From Actinomycetota bacterium (GTDB lineage Bacteria; Actinomycetota; Coriobacteriia; Anaerosomatales; JAUXNU01): a stretch of DNA of 53,808 nucleotides. Location: assembly GCA_030682655.1 (NCBI GenBank), contig JAUXNU010000126.1, positions 1-53,808 of the forward strand. The letters are read 5' to 3'. The translations under genes were made by a program, and so were the position numbers. Each line of letters starts with the position of its first letter. The stretch's first letter is position 1. This document shows positions 1 through 7,016 of the stretch, piece after piece. The notes below the pieces were generated by a model. That model was not told the origin of the DNA. It searched no databases and worked only from the letters and a program-made list of their open reading frames with translations.

Positions 1-93
1 GCACAGCGTGTCCAATATCTTGCCCTTCTCCTTCTTCATCGCCCGCCGGTACTCCTCGGCGAGCTTCCGTGTCACCGCATGCTTCTCCGCCAT
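1..93 (-). CDS. Transposase/integrase N-terminus (partial, runs off left edge)
   Basis: The minus strand opens with ATG at 93 and stays open to the window edge, giving 31 residues that begin MAEKHAVTRKLAEEYRRA and continue with a Lys-rich KKEKGKILD stretch. I recognise this as the typical start of DDE integrase-type transposases whose N-terminus reads roughly 'xAVxRxxxxRYRxAxKKEKGKILDE' (IS1202/ISNCY-like 'integrase catalytic region' proteins). That is family recall, not a search. Two tandem repeats lie just upstream (162-219), as expected of the end of such an element. The catalytic domain is outside the window, so intactness cannot be judged. Confidence 0.6.
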   Translation of the reverse strand, partial: MAEKHAVTRKLAEEYRRAMKKEKGKILDTLC

Positions 94-161
94 CGTCAAA
101 GGCACCTTGCTTGCGCCTCCTCGTCGTCGATCGGCCTGACGGCTGCGACGCTACACTTTTC

Positions 162-219
162 GACGACATCTTTACGTGAGGCAACGAATCGGTTTGGACG
201 ACATTTCTGGTGAGGCAAC
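162..219. repeat. Two tandem 23-24 bp repeats at the end of the insertion element
   Basis: Positions 162-185 and 197-219 are near-identical direct repeats, both beginning GACGACAT and ending GTGAGGCAAC, with a period of 35 bp. They sit between the transposase start (93) and the infC promoter (from 228). Repeats of this kind next to a transposase start are usually transposase-binding subterminal sites, so the element probably ends near 219. The exact terminus and any target-site duplication cannot be fixed without the other end. Confidence 0.55.
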
Positions 220-227
220 TCGGCGGG

Positions 228-257
228 TAGACACCGGCGGCGCACCCCTTGTATACT
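228..257 (+). promoter_or_regulatory. Promoter of infC-rpmI-rplT
   Basis: TAGACA (228-233) and TATACT (252-257) are spaced by 18 bp, matching the sigma-70/SigA consensus 5/6 and 5/6. Transcription would start near 264, leaving a leader of about 214 nt before the infC start. The -35 box begins only 9 bp from the last repeat of the insertion element. Confidence 0.65.
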
Positions 258-263
258 CCGGTA

Positions 264-477
264 GCCAATCGCATAGAGAAGAAGCGGGACCCCGATCCCT
301 CCGGGGTCGAGACAGGTCCCCACCTTGCGGCGCCGGATTCGGCAGCTGTCTGGTCGAGAAGAGCGCGAGGACACGAGTCCTCGGCGCTTATCGTCCCGTC
401 GGCTACGCTGCGGGACGTTTTGTTTGTCGGGAGCGGTCGGACGCAAAGAGGCCGCAACGTATGGAGGTGAACTGCCC
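264..477 (+). promoter_or_regulatory. Structured infC leader, probable attenuator (L20-leader-like)
   Basis: The leader contains three clear hairpins: GACCCCG/CGGGGTC (288-294 with 302-308), GAGGAC/GTCCTC (367-372 with 377-382, extended by AGCGC/GCGCT at 362-366 and 384-388) and CGTCCCG/CGGGACG (392-398 with 411-417). The last is followed by TTTTGTTTGT and looks like an intrinsic terminator. CGGGAC at 285-290 could alternatively pair with GTCCCG at 393-398, which would break both the first hairpin and the terminator. In other bacteria the infC-rpmI-rplT leader is bound by ribosomal protein L20 to control the operon. That this leader answers to L20 is inference. Confidence 0.5.
392..427 (+). 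terminator. Intrinsic terminator (attenuator) inside infC leader
   Basis: A perfect 7-bp stem CGTCCCG (392-398)/CGGGACG (411-417) with a 12-nt loop is followed by TTTTGTTTGT. It lies between the promoter and the infC start, so it can act only as a conditional terminator. Confidence 0.6.
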
Positions 478-1089
478 ATTAGCGCAGTCGAACCGAGGGT
501 GAACGAGCGGATCCGTGTGCCTCGCGTGAGGCTCATCGGCGTGGACGGCTCTCAACTTGGGCTATTTGCCACGGCCGATGCACTTAGGATCGCAGACGAT
601 CAGAACCTCGATCTGGTCGAGGTAGCGCCGAACTCGGACCCGCCTGTCTGTCGCATCATGGACTTTGGCAAGTACAAGTACGAACAGGCGATGAAGGCCA
701 AGCAGGCGCGCAAGCATCAGACCACGATCCAGATCAAAGAGATCAAGTTCCGCCCCAAGATCGACAAGCATGACTACGAAACCAAGAAGCGCCATGTCGT
801 GCGCTTCCTTGAAGCAGGCGCGAAGGTGAAGGTCACCATCATGTTCCGCGGTCGCGAGATGGTGCATGCCGAGCGCGGGCTAGCCATTCTGGAACGGCTT
901 GCAGGAGAGCTCGAGCATCTTGCCATCATCGAGAGCCCGCCCAAGCTCGAGGGGCGCAACATGTTCACGCTGATGGCTCCGATCAAGAAGGACCCGAAGG
1001 AACTCGAGAAGTCCGAGTCCCCCGAGGGCGACGAGGTTGAAGACGCTGGCGTGGTTGCAGTCGCGGACGACGCAGTCGAGAAGGAGTGA
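478..1089 (+). CDS. infC: Translation initiation factor IF-3 (AUU start)
   Basis: IF-3 binds the 30S subunit, blocks premature 50S joining and proofreads the start codon. From Ile478 the protein reads [20 protein letters not shown], the usual IF-3 N-terminus, followed by the linker and the C-terminal domain ([22 protein letters not shown] and [12 protein letters not shown] stretches). About 203 residues result, a little long because of an acidic Glu/Asp-rich tail. I chose ATT at 478: homology starts exactly there, a strong GGAGGTG (463-469) sits 8-10 nt upstream, and infC is known for its AUU start, which lets IF-3 repress its own translation. The frame is open further upstream (ATG at 325), but that part is leader RNA and unlike IF-3. 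The rpmI ribosome binding site overlaps the stop codon. Confidence 0.93.
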   Translation: MSAVEPRVNERIRVPRVRLIGVDGSQLGLFATADALRIADDQNLDLVEVAPNSDPPVCRIMDFGKYKYEQAMKAKQARKHQTTIQIKEIKFRPKIDKHDYETKKRHVVRFLEAGAKVKVTIMFRGREMVHAERGLAILERLAGELEHLAIIESPPKLEGRNMFTLMAPIKKDPKELEKSESPEGDEVEDAGVVAVADDAVEKE

Positions 1090-1094
1090 CGCAC

Positions 1095-1292
1095 ATGCCG
1101 AAGATGAGGACGCACAAGGGAACCGCGAAGCGCTTCAAGCTCACCGGTACCGGCAAGATCAAGCGGGCGAACGCTTTCAAGAGCCACATCCTTGAGAAGA
1201 AGAGCCCCAAGCGCAAGCGTGCATTCCGCGCTGATTCGCTCGTGCACACGAGCGACGTGAAGGTCATAAAGAAGAACCTCGGCATCGGCTAG
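1095..1292 (+). CDS. rpmI: 50S ribosomal protein L35
   Basis: This 65-residue, very basic protein begins [20 protein letters not shown], the L35 signature, and ends with the conserved VKVIKKNLG-type tail. The start at 1095 is set by homology and by AAGGAG at 1081-1086, which overlaps the infC stop, suggesting translational coupling. An in-frame ATG three codons upstream (1086) lies inside the ribosome binding site and is not used. It is the second gene of the conserved infC-rpmI-rplT operon. Confidence 0.96.
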   Translation: MPKMRTHKGTAKRFKLTGTGKIKRANAFKSHILEKKSPKRKRAFRADSLVHTSDVKVIKKNLGIG

Positions 1293-1329
1293 TGCCGGCG
1301 CTTACATAACCCCGGAGGAGTGATCACCA

Positions 1330-1689
1330 ATGCCTAGAGTCAAACGCGCCGTCGCAGCCAAGAAGAAGCGCCGCACCATGCTCACGAAGGCGAAGGGCTA
1401 CTACGGAAACAAGAGCCGTTCGTACCGTGCCGCCAAGGAGCAGGTGCAGCACTCGCTGCAGTATGCCTATCGCGATCGCCGCAACAAGAAGCGCGAGATT
1501 CGCCGCCTTTGGATCGCCCGAATCAACGCCGGCGCCCGCATCAACGGGATGTCCTACTCGGCGTTCATGCACGGTCTCAAGGAGGCCGGTGTGACGCTGG
1601 ACCGCAAGATCCTGTCGGACATGGCTATCAACGATTCCGCCGCCTTCGCCAAGCTCGTCGAGATGGCCAAGGAGAAGGTCTCCGTGTAG
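1330..1689 (+). CDS. rplT: 50S ribosomal protein L20
   Basis: The 119-residue basic protein begins [20 protein letters not shown] and contains the conserved [19 protein letters not shown] and [16 protein letters not shown] segments of L20, an early 23S rRNA-binding assembly protein. Length is normal. GGAGGAG(T) at 1315-1321 is the ribosome binding site. In several phyla L20 also represses its own operon through the infC leader, and a structured leader exists here. A very strong terminator follows immediately. Confidence 0.96.
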   Translation: MPRVKRAVAAKKKRRTMLTKAKGYYGNKSRSYRAAKEQVQHSLQYAYRDRRNKKREIRRLWIARINAGARINGMSYSAFMHGLKEAGVTLDRKILSDMAINDSAAFAKLVEMAKEKVSV

Positions 1690-1713
1690 GCTTCACCGAC
1701 GACAACCGTAGCT

Positions 1714-1749
1714 TCCGAGGGCCCCGCCGATGCGGGGCCCTCGGACTTT
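1714..1749 (+). terminator. Intrinsic terminator after rplT
   Basis: A perfect 14-bp GC-rich stem, TCCGAGGGCCCCGC (1714-1727) with its complement at 1732-1745 and a 4-nt loop, is followed by CTTTC. It closes the infC-rpmI-rplT operon 24 nt after the rplT stop. Confidence 0.85.
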
Positions 1750-1935
1750 CGGGTTGCTCGCACGTGAACGAGCCGCCGAAAGAGGCGAATTGCGCGGCCT
1801 GCGATAGGGATGAGGAAGACATCGTTTCGCTCTCGGTTGGGGTCTTCGTGCAGCGTGGGTGACGGGCTGGCGCGCCACCACCCGCAAGGACACTGGCCGG
1901 CGACTCCTCCGCTGGCACCGAGAGAGGGGAACGAT

Positions 1936-2418
1936 ATGAAACGTACGACGATAGCGGCCGCATTCGCGGTGTGTGCTCTCTGCCTGGTGGCAGCGGGCGC
2001 TTACTTCTCTGGTCAAGCGCAGGTGCCGGAGAACATGATCAGGGCGGGCAGCGTGGACGTCTCGACCGAACCGACCTCTGCTGCCCTGAGTATTGAGGGG
2101 CTTGCACCAGGTGGCACCGTGGAGAAGACGCTGACCGTGCGCAACAGCGGGTCCATCGCCGAGACCATCGTGGTCACCGGCGCGAAGAAGCTCGGCATCA
2201 CGGACTTCTACGAGGCACTTGTGTGCACTGTCACTCACGAAGGCTCGGTGATCTACGCAGGCCCCATGTCGGGATTGCGGACCGCGCCGGTGGCGATACA
2301 GCCGGGGGCGCGAGCGAACCTGCGCGTGTCGGTGGGATTGCCCGCAACGGCCGGCAACGACCTCGAGGGCGACTACGTCAAGATGACGCTGTATGTCGAC
2401 GCAGAACAGCTCCGCTGA
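1936..2418 (+). CDS. TasA/CalY (camelysin)-like secreted protein
   Basis: A 160-residue exported protein. Residues 1-30 form a signal peptide (MKRTTIAAAFAVCALCLVAAG followed by AYFSGQAQ). The mature start PENMIRAGSVDVS resembles the TasA/CalY/camelysin family, whose members form extracellular fibres or surface proteins, and the rest is beta-rich (LTVRNSGSIAETIVVTG). The start at 1936 is preceded by GAGAGGGGAA (1922-1931). Its 3' end overlaps the SipW-type signal peptidase by 26 nt, the same partnership as in Bacillus tasA-sipW. An open frame continues upstream to 1810, but without signal-peptide character or a good ribosome binding site. It is shorter than Bacillus TasA (about 260 residues), so calling it a fibre protein is inference. 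The 186 nt before it hold no riboswitch that I recognise. Confidence 0.65.
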   Translation: MKRTTIAAAFAVCALCLVAAGAYFSGQAQVPENMIRAGSVDVSTEPTSAALSIEGLAPGGTVEKTLTVRNSGSIAETIVVTGAKKLGITDFYEALVCTVTHEGSVIYAGPMSGLRTAPVAIQPGARANLRVSVGLPATAGNDLEGDYVKMTLYVDAEQLR

Positions 2419-2779
2419 GAGCGAAGGGAGCCGCTGGCGGTACGCGCCGGGTCTGGTGCTTCTCGCCATGGGGATCGTTCTGTCGCAGTGGGGGTGTCTG
2501 GCCGTGTGCACGGGCGCGTCGATGGAGCCTGCGCTTTCGCGAGGGGATCTGTGCGTGGTTGCTCGTTCGCGAGAGGCGACCGTCGGCGACATGGTTCTGT
2601 TCCGAAGCGGCACATCCAGGCGCCCAGTCCTACACCGGGTGATAGCAGTCGGCAAAGACGGGTTCCTGCACACGCAGGGCGATGCGAACAAGACCCCCGA
2701 CCGCAGCGGCGTATCGCCGACGGAGGTGAGCGGGACTGTGATCGCCGTGTTCAGGCTCGGTCACCGGCTCGGCTTTTGA
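2393..2779 (+). CDS. SipW-like signal peptidase I (ER/archaeal type)
   Basis: 128 residues with one predicted membrane segment (residues 16-37, APGLVLLAMGIVLSQWG). The catalytic Ser box is TGASMEPALSRGDLCVV, and the ER-type His appears in RPVLHRVIAV, where ordinary bacterial enzymes have Lys. TQGDANKTPD is the box III equivalent of SipW (GDANxxxD). ER-type signal peptidases of this class process TasA/CalY-like substrates, and the overlapping upstream gene encodes such a protein, so this is very probably its dedicated processing enzyme. The family often has a second, C-terminal membrane segment, which is absent here. The pheS promoter overlaps its stop codon. Confidence 0.85.
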   Translation: MSTQNSSAESEGSRWRYAPGLVLLAMGIVLSQWGCLAVCTGASMEPALSRGDLCVVARSREATVGDMVLFRSGTSRRPVLHRVIAVGKDGFLHTQGDANKTPDRSGVSPTEVSGTVIAVFRLGHRLGF

Positions 2780-2803
2780 TTCACCGGAGCACAGTGCTAA
2801 ACT
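2776..2803 (+). promoter_or_regulatory. Probable promoter of the pheST T-box transcript
   Basis: TTGATT (2776-2781) and TAAACT (2798-2803) are spaced 16 bp and match the consensus 4/6 each. They overlap the sipW-like stop codon and precede the T-box leader by about 20 nt. Confidence 0.4.
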
Positions 2804-2819
2804 GCTGAACCAATCTCAC

Positions 2820-3170
2820 ATACGGCGATGACGGAGAGGCGTTTGCGCCTAGCGTCGCCGCTCAGGGAGGAGCCTCGTTGACTGCAAAGGCTCCCGGAGA
2901 CGGCGCAGACGGTTCACTCTATCAGCCGCGACCTGAACGCTTCGACCGCTCCATCGCGGCGAGCTGGTAGGGAAGCCGGAGCCCCCGATATCGGGCCAGC
3001 GCGAAAGAGGGTTCGTGCAGCGAAACCGCCCGAAAGGGCGAACGCGAATGAGTGGGTCCGCTCGCGCGGGCCAACCAAGGTGGTACCGCGGGAGCCGGCT
3101 CCCGTCCTTGGAGGAATCCGGGACGGGGTCGGCTCCGTTCTGTGTACGGGTACAGACAAGCGACGGGAGT
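2820..3170 (+). promoter_or_regulatory. T-box leader of pheST, probably translational
   Basis: The T-box hallmark AAGGTGGTACCGCGG (3077-3091) is followed by the palindrome GGGAGCCGGCTCCC (3090-3103) and CCTT (3106-3109), which closes against AAGG (3077-3080) to form the helix that holds the tRNA acceptor end. TGGT (3081-3084) pairs with ACCA of uncharged tRNA-Phe. UUC codons at 2913-2915 and 2941-2943 are specifier candidates. CTCCCGTC (3099-3106) is perfectly complementary to GACGGGAG (3162-3169), which contains the pheS Shine-Dalgarno. So without uncharged tRNA the ribosome binding site would be hidden, as in actinobacterial ileS T-boxes. CCCGTCC (3101-3107) also fits GGACGGG (3121-3127), but no U-run follows, arguing against a transcriptional terminator. 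Confidence 0.85.
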
Positions 3171-3180
3171 TGGTCGGTAC

Positions 3181-4242
3181 ATGAGCGTCATCCAGGACCT
3201 CGAAGCCCTGCGCAAACGTGCGCTCGTCGAGATAGCCGCTGCAGGGGACCTTGCAGTTCTCGACGAAGTGCGTGTTGCGTATCTGGGCAAGAAGGGGTCG
3301 CTCACCGCAGTGCTTCGTGGTCTGGGCCAGCTTTCCGCCGAGGAACGTCCTGCGGTCGGCAAGACCTCCAATGAAGTGCGCATCTCGCTCGAGGCCGCGC
3401 TCGAAGAGCGCAAACTCGCACTCGGTTCAGCGGCTCTTGAGGCGAAGGTGGCAGCGGACGCCGTCGACGTCACACTCCCCGGTCGCGCCCGGCTCCCGGG
3501 TCGCGAGCACCTCATCGAGCAGATCCGGCGCGAGGTCGAGGACATCTTCCTCGGCCTCGGATATCGCATCGTCGAGGGGCCGCAGGTCGAGCTTGACTAC
3601 TACAACTTCACGGCGCTGAACCATCCGCCCGCGCATCCGGCGCGCGCCGCGACCGACACGTTCTACGTGCGCGACCTCGAGTCTGGCGCAGTGACCGCGA
3701 CCGGCGAGTCGGACGTGCTGCTCCGGACTCATACGAGCCCGGTACAGGTACACGTCATGGAGAACGAGAAGCCTCCGATCTACGTTCTGGCACCCGGCAA
3801 GGTCTACCGGCGCGATATCGCCGACCCAAGCCATCTCCCGCAGTTCACGCAGATCGAGGGGCTCGTTGTCGACGAGGGCATCACGTTTGCCGACCTCAAG
3901 GGCACACTCGACTACTTCTGCAAAGAGATGTTCGGCACCGACCGCCGGACACGCTTCCGTCCGCACTTCTTCCCGTTCACGGAGCCCAGCGCCGAGGTCG
4001 ATGTCTCATGCGGCATCTGCGCCGGCGCGGGGTGCCGGTTCTGCAAGGGCACCGGCTGGCTCGAGATTCTCGGGTGCGGCATGGTCGACCCCAATGTCTA
4101 TGGCTACGTCGACATCGACCCGGAGCGCTACACGGGATTCGCCTTCGGCATGGGAGTCGAGCGCATCGCCGCACTCAAGTACGATCTACCTGACCTTCGG
4201 ATGCTCGTCGAGGGTGACATGCGCTTCCTGCGCCAGTTCTGA
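3181..4242 (+). CDS. pheS: Phenylalanyl-tRNA synthetase alpha subunit
   Basis: Charges tRNA-Phe together with PheT as an alpha2-beta2 tetramer. From ATG 3181 the protein is 353 residues and starts MSVIQDLEALRKRALVEIAA, the expected N-terminal coiled coil. Class II motifs are present: the GLGYRIVEGPQVELDYYNF region, DTFYV, LLRTHTSPVQ (motif 2 neighbourhood), RPHFFPFTEPSAEVDV and GFAFGMGVERIAALKY (motif 3). CGIC...GCRFCKGTGW marks a cysteine-rich loop seen in many bacterial PheS. The start codon is 11 nt after GGGAG (3165-3169), the sequence the T-box can mask. The frame is open to 3052, but that part is T-box RNA. Confidence 0.96.
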   Translation: MSVIQDLEALRKRALVEIAAAGDLAVLDEVRVAYLGKKGSLTAVLRGLGQLSAEERPAVGKTSNEVRISLEAALEERKLALGSAALEAKVAADAVDVTLPGRARLPGREHLIEQIRREVEDIFLGLGYRIVEGPQVELDYYNFTALNHPPAHPARAATDTFYVRDLESGAVTATGESDVLLRTHTSPVQVHVMENEKPPIYVLAPGKVYRRDIADPSHLPQFTQIEGLVVDEGITFADLKGTLDYFCKEMFGTDRRTRFRPHFFPFTEPSAEVDVSCGICAGAGCRFCKGTGWLEILGCGMVDPNVYGYVDIDPERYTGFAFGMGVERIAALKYDLPDLRMLVEGDMRFLRQF

Positions 4243-4308
4243 CATGCCGACCTGCCAAGGACAGCCCCGCGGCCATGCCGCGACGTGAAGCGAAAGGACC
4301 AGCGAAAA

Positions 4309-6759
4309 ATGCGAGTCTCGCTGAAGTGGCTCAAGGAACTCGTCGATGTGGACCTGCCGGTTGCAGACCTCGTTGACCGTCTCGACATGACCGGCACGGC
4401 CGTTGAGGGTGTCGAGACAATCGGCGCCGCGCTCGAAGGTGTGGTCGTCGGTCAGATCCTGGTCAAGGAGAAACACCCGGAGGCTGACACGCTGTGGGTC
4501 ACGACGGTGGATGTCGCCGCGGACGAGCCGCTGACGATCGTGTGCGGCGCGCAGAACTTCGAGGCTGGCGACAAGGTGCCGGTGGCACTCGTCGGCTCGA
4601 CGTTGCCGAACGGGATGACGATCAAGAAAGCCAAGCTGCGCGGGATCACGAGTCATGGCATGAACTGCTCGGCTGCGGAGCTCGAGATCGGCTCCGACCA
4701 GTCCGGACTGCTCATCTTGGCACCTGACGCTCCGGTGGGTGTGCCGTATGCCGAGTACCGGGGTATGTCGGACACCGTGGTCGAACTCGAGGTCACGCCA
4801 AATCGCCCCGACTGCCTCTCTATGGCGGGTGTTGCGCGTGAAGTCGCGGCGATCACCGACAGGACCTACCGTCATCCCGGCGGGACGCCTGATGAGACCG
4901 GCGAGCCGGTCGCGGAGTCAGTGCGTGTCGAGATCGATGACCCAGAGCTGTGTCCGCGCTACACCGCGCGTCTGATTCGCAACGTCAAGATCGGTCCATC
5001 GCCTGACTGGCTCGCCGAGCGCGTGTCTGCTGCAGGTGCCCGACCCATCAGCAACGTGGTCGACATCACCAACTACGTTATGTTCGAGCTTGGTCAGCCG
5101 CTGCATGCGTTTGACGCGTCCACGCTCGGGGAGACCGACGGGCAAGCGCACATCGTCGTGAGACGCGCCCGGGCGGGGGAGACGCTTACCACGCTCGACG
5201 GTCAGGAACGAAAGCTCTCCGAGGACATGCTACTCATCTGCGACCCAGGTGGCCCAGTGGCGCTCGCTGGCGTAATGGGAGGCGAGAGCACCGAGGTCGG
5301 CAAGGAGACGGTGGACATCCTGCTCGAGGCGGCCTGCTTCGACACAGTGTCCGTGAGCCGCACGAGCCGGTCTCTCGGGCTCATCTCGGAGGCATCTTCG
5401 CGCTTCGAGCGCGGCGTGGACCCAAATGGCTGTGCAGCCGCTGCCGACCGGGCCGCGCAGCTCATGGCGGACCTTTGCGGCGGCGAGGTCGCTCCGGGAA
5501 TCGTCGATGCGTACCCGCGCCCTGCCGAGCCATGGACCGTGAAGCTGCGCGTATCTCGGGCGAACGCGATCCTAGGCACAGCTCTTCCTGCCGAGGAGAT
5601 GGTAGGCATCCTCACGTCCATGGGGCTCGCTGTCGAGGGCGGCCCCGACGTGCTCGACGTGACCGTGCCGACGTTTCGTCCCGATCTTGAGCGCGAGATC
5701 GACCTCGTCGAGGAGGTTCTGCGCGTGTGGGGCATGGAGTGCGTTGAGCCTACGTTGCCCGGGGGACGCGAGCGGACGGGTCGCCTCACGGAGGCGCAAC
5801 GCTGGCGCGAGCGAATAGGGACCACGATGCGAGGCGCCGGCCTGAACGAGACGATGACGTACGCGTTCGTCGATCCGACCGACATCACACGCATGTCCGA
5901 CGAGCTACCCGAGGGTGAGATGCTCGTCGAGCTTCTCAACCCCATGTCCGAGGAGCAGACGGTTCTGCGCCGTTCGCTCGCGCCGGGGCTGCTGCGGTCC
6001 GTTTCGTACAACCAGCGCCGCGATGTTGCCGATGTGCACCTCTACGAGATCGGCGCCACCTTCGTCACCTCCGGTGGTCGCAAACTGCCAAAGGAGTGGC
6101 CGATGCTCGCGGGCGTGCTCACGGGCCGGTGGTACGAGCCCTCGTGGCACGACCCCAAGGCCTCCGAGAAGGGTCCCGACTCATCGCTGCACGGCCCGAC
6201 GATGCAGTTCTTCGACGGCAAGGGAGTCATCGAGGCGCTCATGGTCGATCTCGGTGTCTGCGGTTGGTCTGCTCGCGCCGCCGATATCGCCTGGCTTCAG
6301 CCTGGGCGAAGCGCCGAGGTACTCTTGGGCGGCGAGGTTGTGGGCTGGCTCGGGGAGGTGCACCCAAGCGTGCTCGCAGCGTTCGAGGCCGATGGGCCGG
6401 TCGTCGCGTTCGAGCTCTCGCTGGATGCGCTCATTCACGCTGCCGTGACGGTCAAGGCGTACGAGGATATCCCGCGCTTCCCGGCTGTCGAGTTCGATGT
6501 CGCCCTGGTGGTCGACGAGGGTGTCACGGCCGAGCGGGTCGAGCAGGCGATCGTGTCTGCCGGAGGGAAGCTCCTTGATGGCGTCCGCCTCTTCGATGTC
6601 TACCGTGGCCCGGGGGTTCCCGAGGGCAAGAGGAGTCTCGCCTTCGCACTCAGCTACCGCGCTCCGGACAGAACGCTTACCGATGACGAGGTGCGCCCGC
6701 AGCACGAGCGGCTGCTCCGGAAGGTGAGGGGGGCGGTCGGAGCCGAGATGAGGGGATAG
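4309..6759 (+). CDS. pheT: Phenylalanyl-tRNA synthetase beta subunit
   Basis: 816 residues, the usual PheT length. Domains in order: N-terminal MRVSLKWLKELVDVDLPVAD, tRNA-binding OB fold (about 40-155, containing GAQNFEAGDKVPVAL and LRGITSHGMNCSAAEL), B3/B4 editing-type domain (about 200-385, RPISNVVDITNYVMFELGQPLHAFD and the LGLISEASSRFERGVDP stretch), B5, the inactive catalytic-like core, and a C-terminal anticodon-binding FDX-ACB domain (from about 710, YEDIPRFPAVEFDVALVV). Start at 4309 was chosen over an in-frame ATG at 4285 because homology begins here and AAAGGA (4293-4298) is well placed. It is co-transcribed with pheS and thus under T-box control. Confidence 0.96.
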   Translation: MRVSLKWLKELVDVDLPVADLVDRLDMTGTAVEGVETIGAALEGVVVGQILVKEKHPEADTLWVTTVDVAADEPLTIVCGAQNFEAGDKVPVALVGSTLPNGMTIKKAKLRGITSHGMNCSAAELEIGSDQSGLLILAPDAPVGVPYAEYRGMSDTVVELEVTPNRPDCLSMAGVAREVAAITDRTYRHPGGTPDETGEPVAESVRVEIDDPELCPRYTARLIRNVKIGPSPDWLAERVSAAGARPISNVVDITNYVMFELGQPLHAFDASTLGETDGQAHIVVRRARAGETLTTLDGQERKLSEDMLLICDPGGPVALAGVMGGESTEVGKETVDILLEAACFDTVSVSRTSRSLGLISEASSRFERGVDPNGCAAAADRAAQLMADLCGGEVAPGIVDAYPRPAEPWTVKLRVSRANAILGTALPAEEMVGILTSMGLAVEGGPDVLDVTVPTFRPDLEREIDLVEEVLRVWGMECVEPTLPGGRERTGRLTEAQRWRERIGTTMRGAGLNETMTYAFVDPTDITRMSDELPEGEMLVELLNPMSEEQTVLRRSLAPGLLRSVSYNQRRDVADVHLYEIGATFVTSGGRKLPKEWPMLAGVLTGRWYEPSWHDPKASEKGPDSSLHGPTMQFFDGKGVIEALMVDLGVCGWSARAADIAWLQPGRSAEVLLGGEVVGWLGEVHPSVLAAFEADGPVVAFELSLDALIHAAVTVKAYEDIPRFPAVEFDVALVVDEGVTAERVEQAIVSAGGKLLDGVRLFDVYRGPGVPEGKRSLAFALSYRAPDRTLTDDEVRPQHERLLRKVRGAVGAEMRG

Positions 6760-6886
6760 GCGCTGCGGTCCGGCTGCGGTCCGGCGAGAACAACGACGCT
6801 ACTCTCTGGTGCCACTACGGTTCAGGAGACACCTCTGCAAACTCCAGTAGACCTGCTTGGCGGCCTGCTCACCGGCGTCTGGTGAG

Positions 6887-6985
6887 CCGACGGCGGATGA
6901 CTGTTGGTATAGAATCGGTTCAACACCGTCTGCCTGGGGAGGATGCATCGTGTGAGGCTTGTGTCAGACCCGATTGGTAGTCTGA
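6887..6985 (+). promoter_or_regulatory. Candidate promoter and operator before the SNF2-methyltransferase pair
   Basis: A good -10 box TAGAAT (6910-6915, within TATAGAAT) has only a weak -35 (CCGACG, 6887-6892). Downstream lies a perfect 6-bp inverted repeat TCAGAC (6964-6969)/GTCTGA (6980-6985), which could be an operator or a short RNA hairpin. The 257-nt gap after pheT also holds an 11-bp tandem repeat (GCTGCGGTCCG, about 6763-6784). No gene is visible in the gap. Confidence 0.3.
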
Positions 6986-7016
6986 TTCGAACACACAACC
7001 CTTCTGGAAACGCCTC

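Noticed and set aside
1750-1935. Riboswitch in the leader of the calY-like gene
   Set aside because: Compared by eye with c-di-GMP and c-di-AMP consensus pieces; no convincing match, only generic GC-rich pairing.
3101-3127. Rho-independent terminator in the pheS leader
   Set aside because: The 7-bp stem CCCGTCC/GGACGGG is real, but the following bases (GTCGGCTCC) contain no U-run, so a transcription terminator is unlikely.
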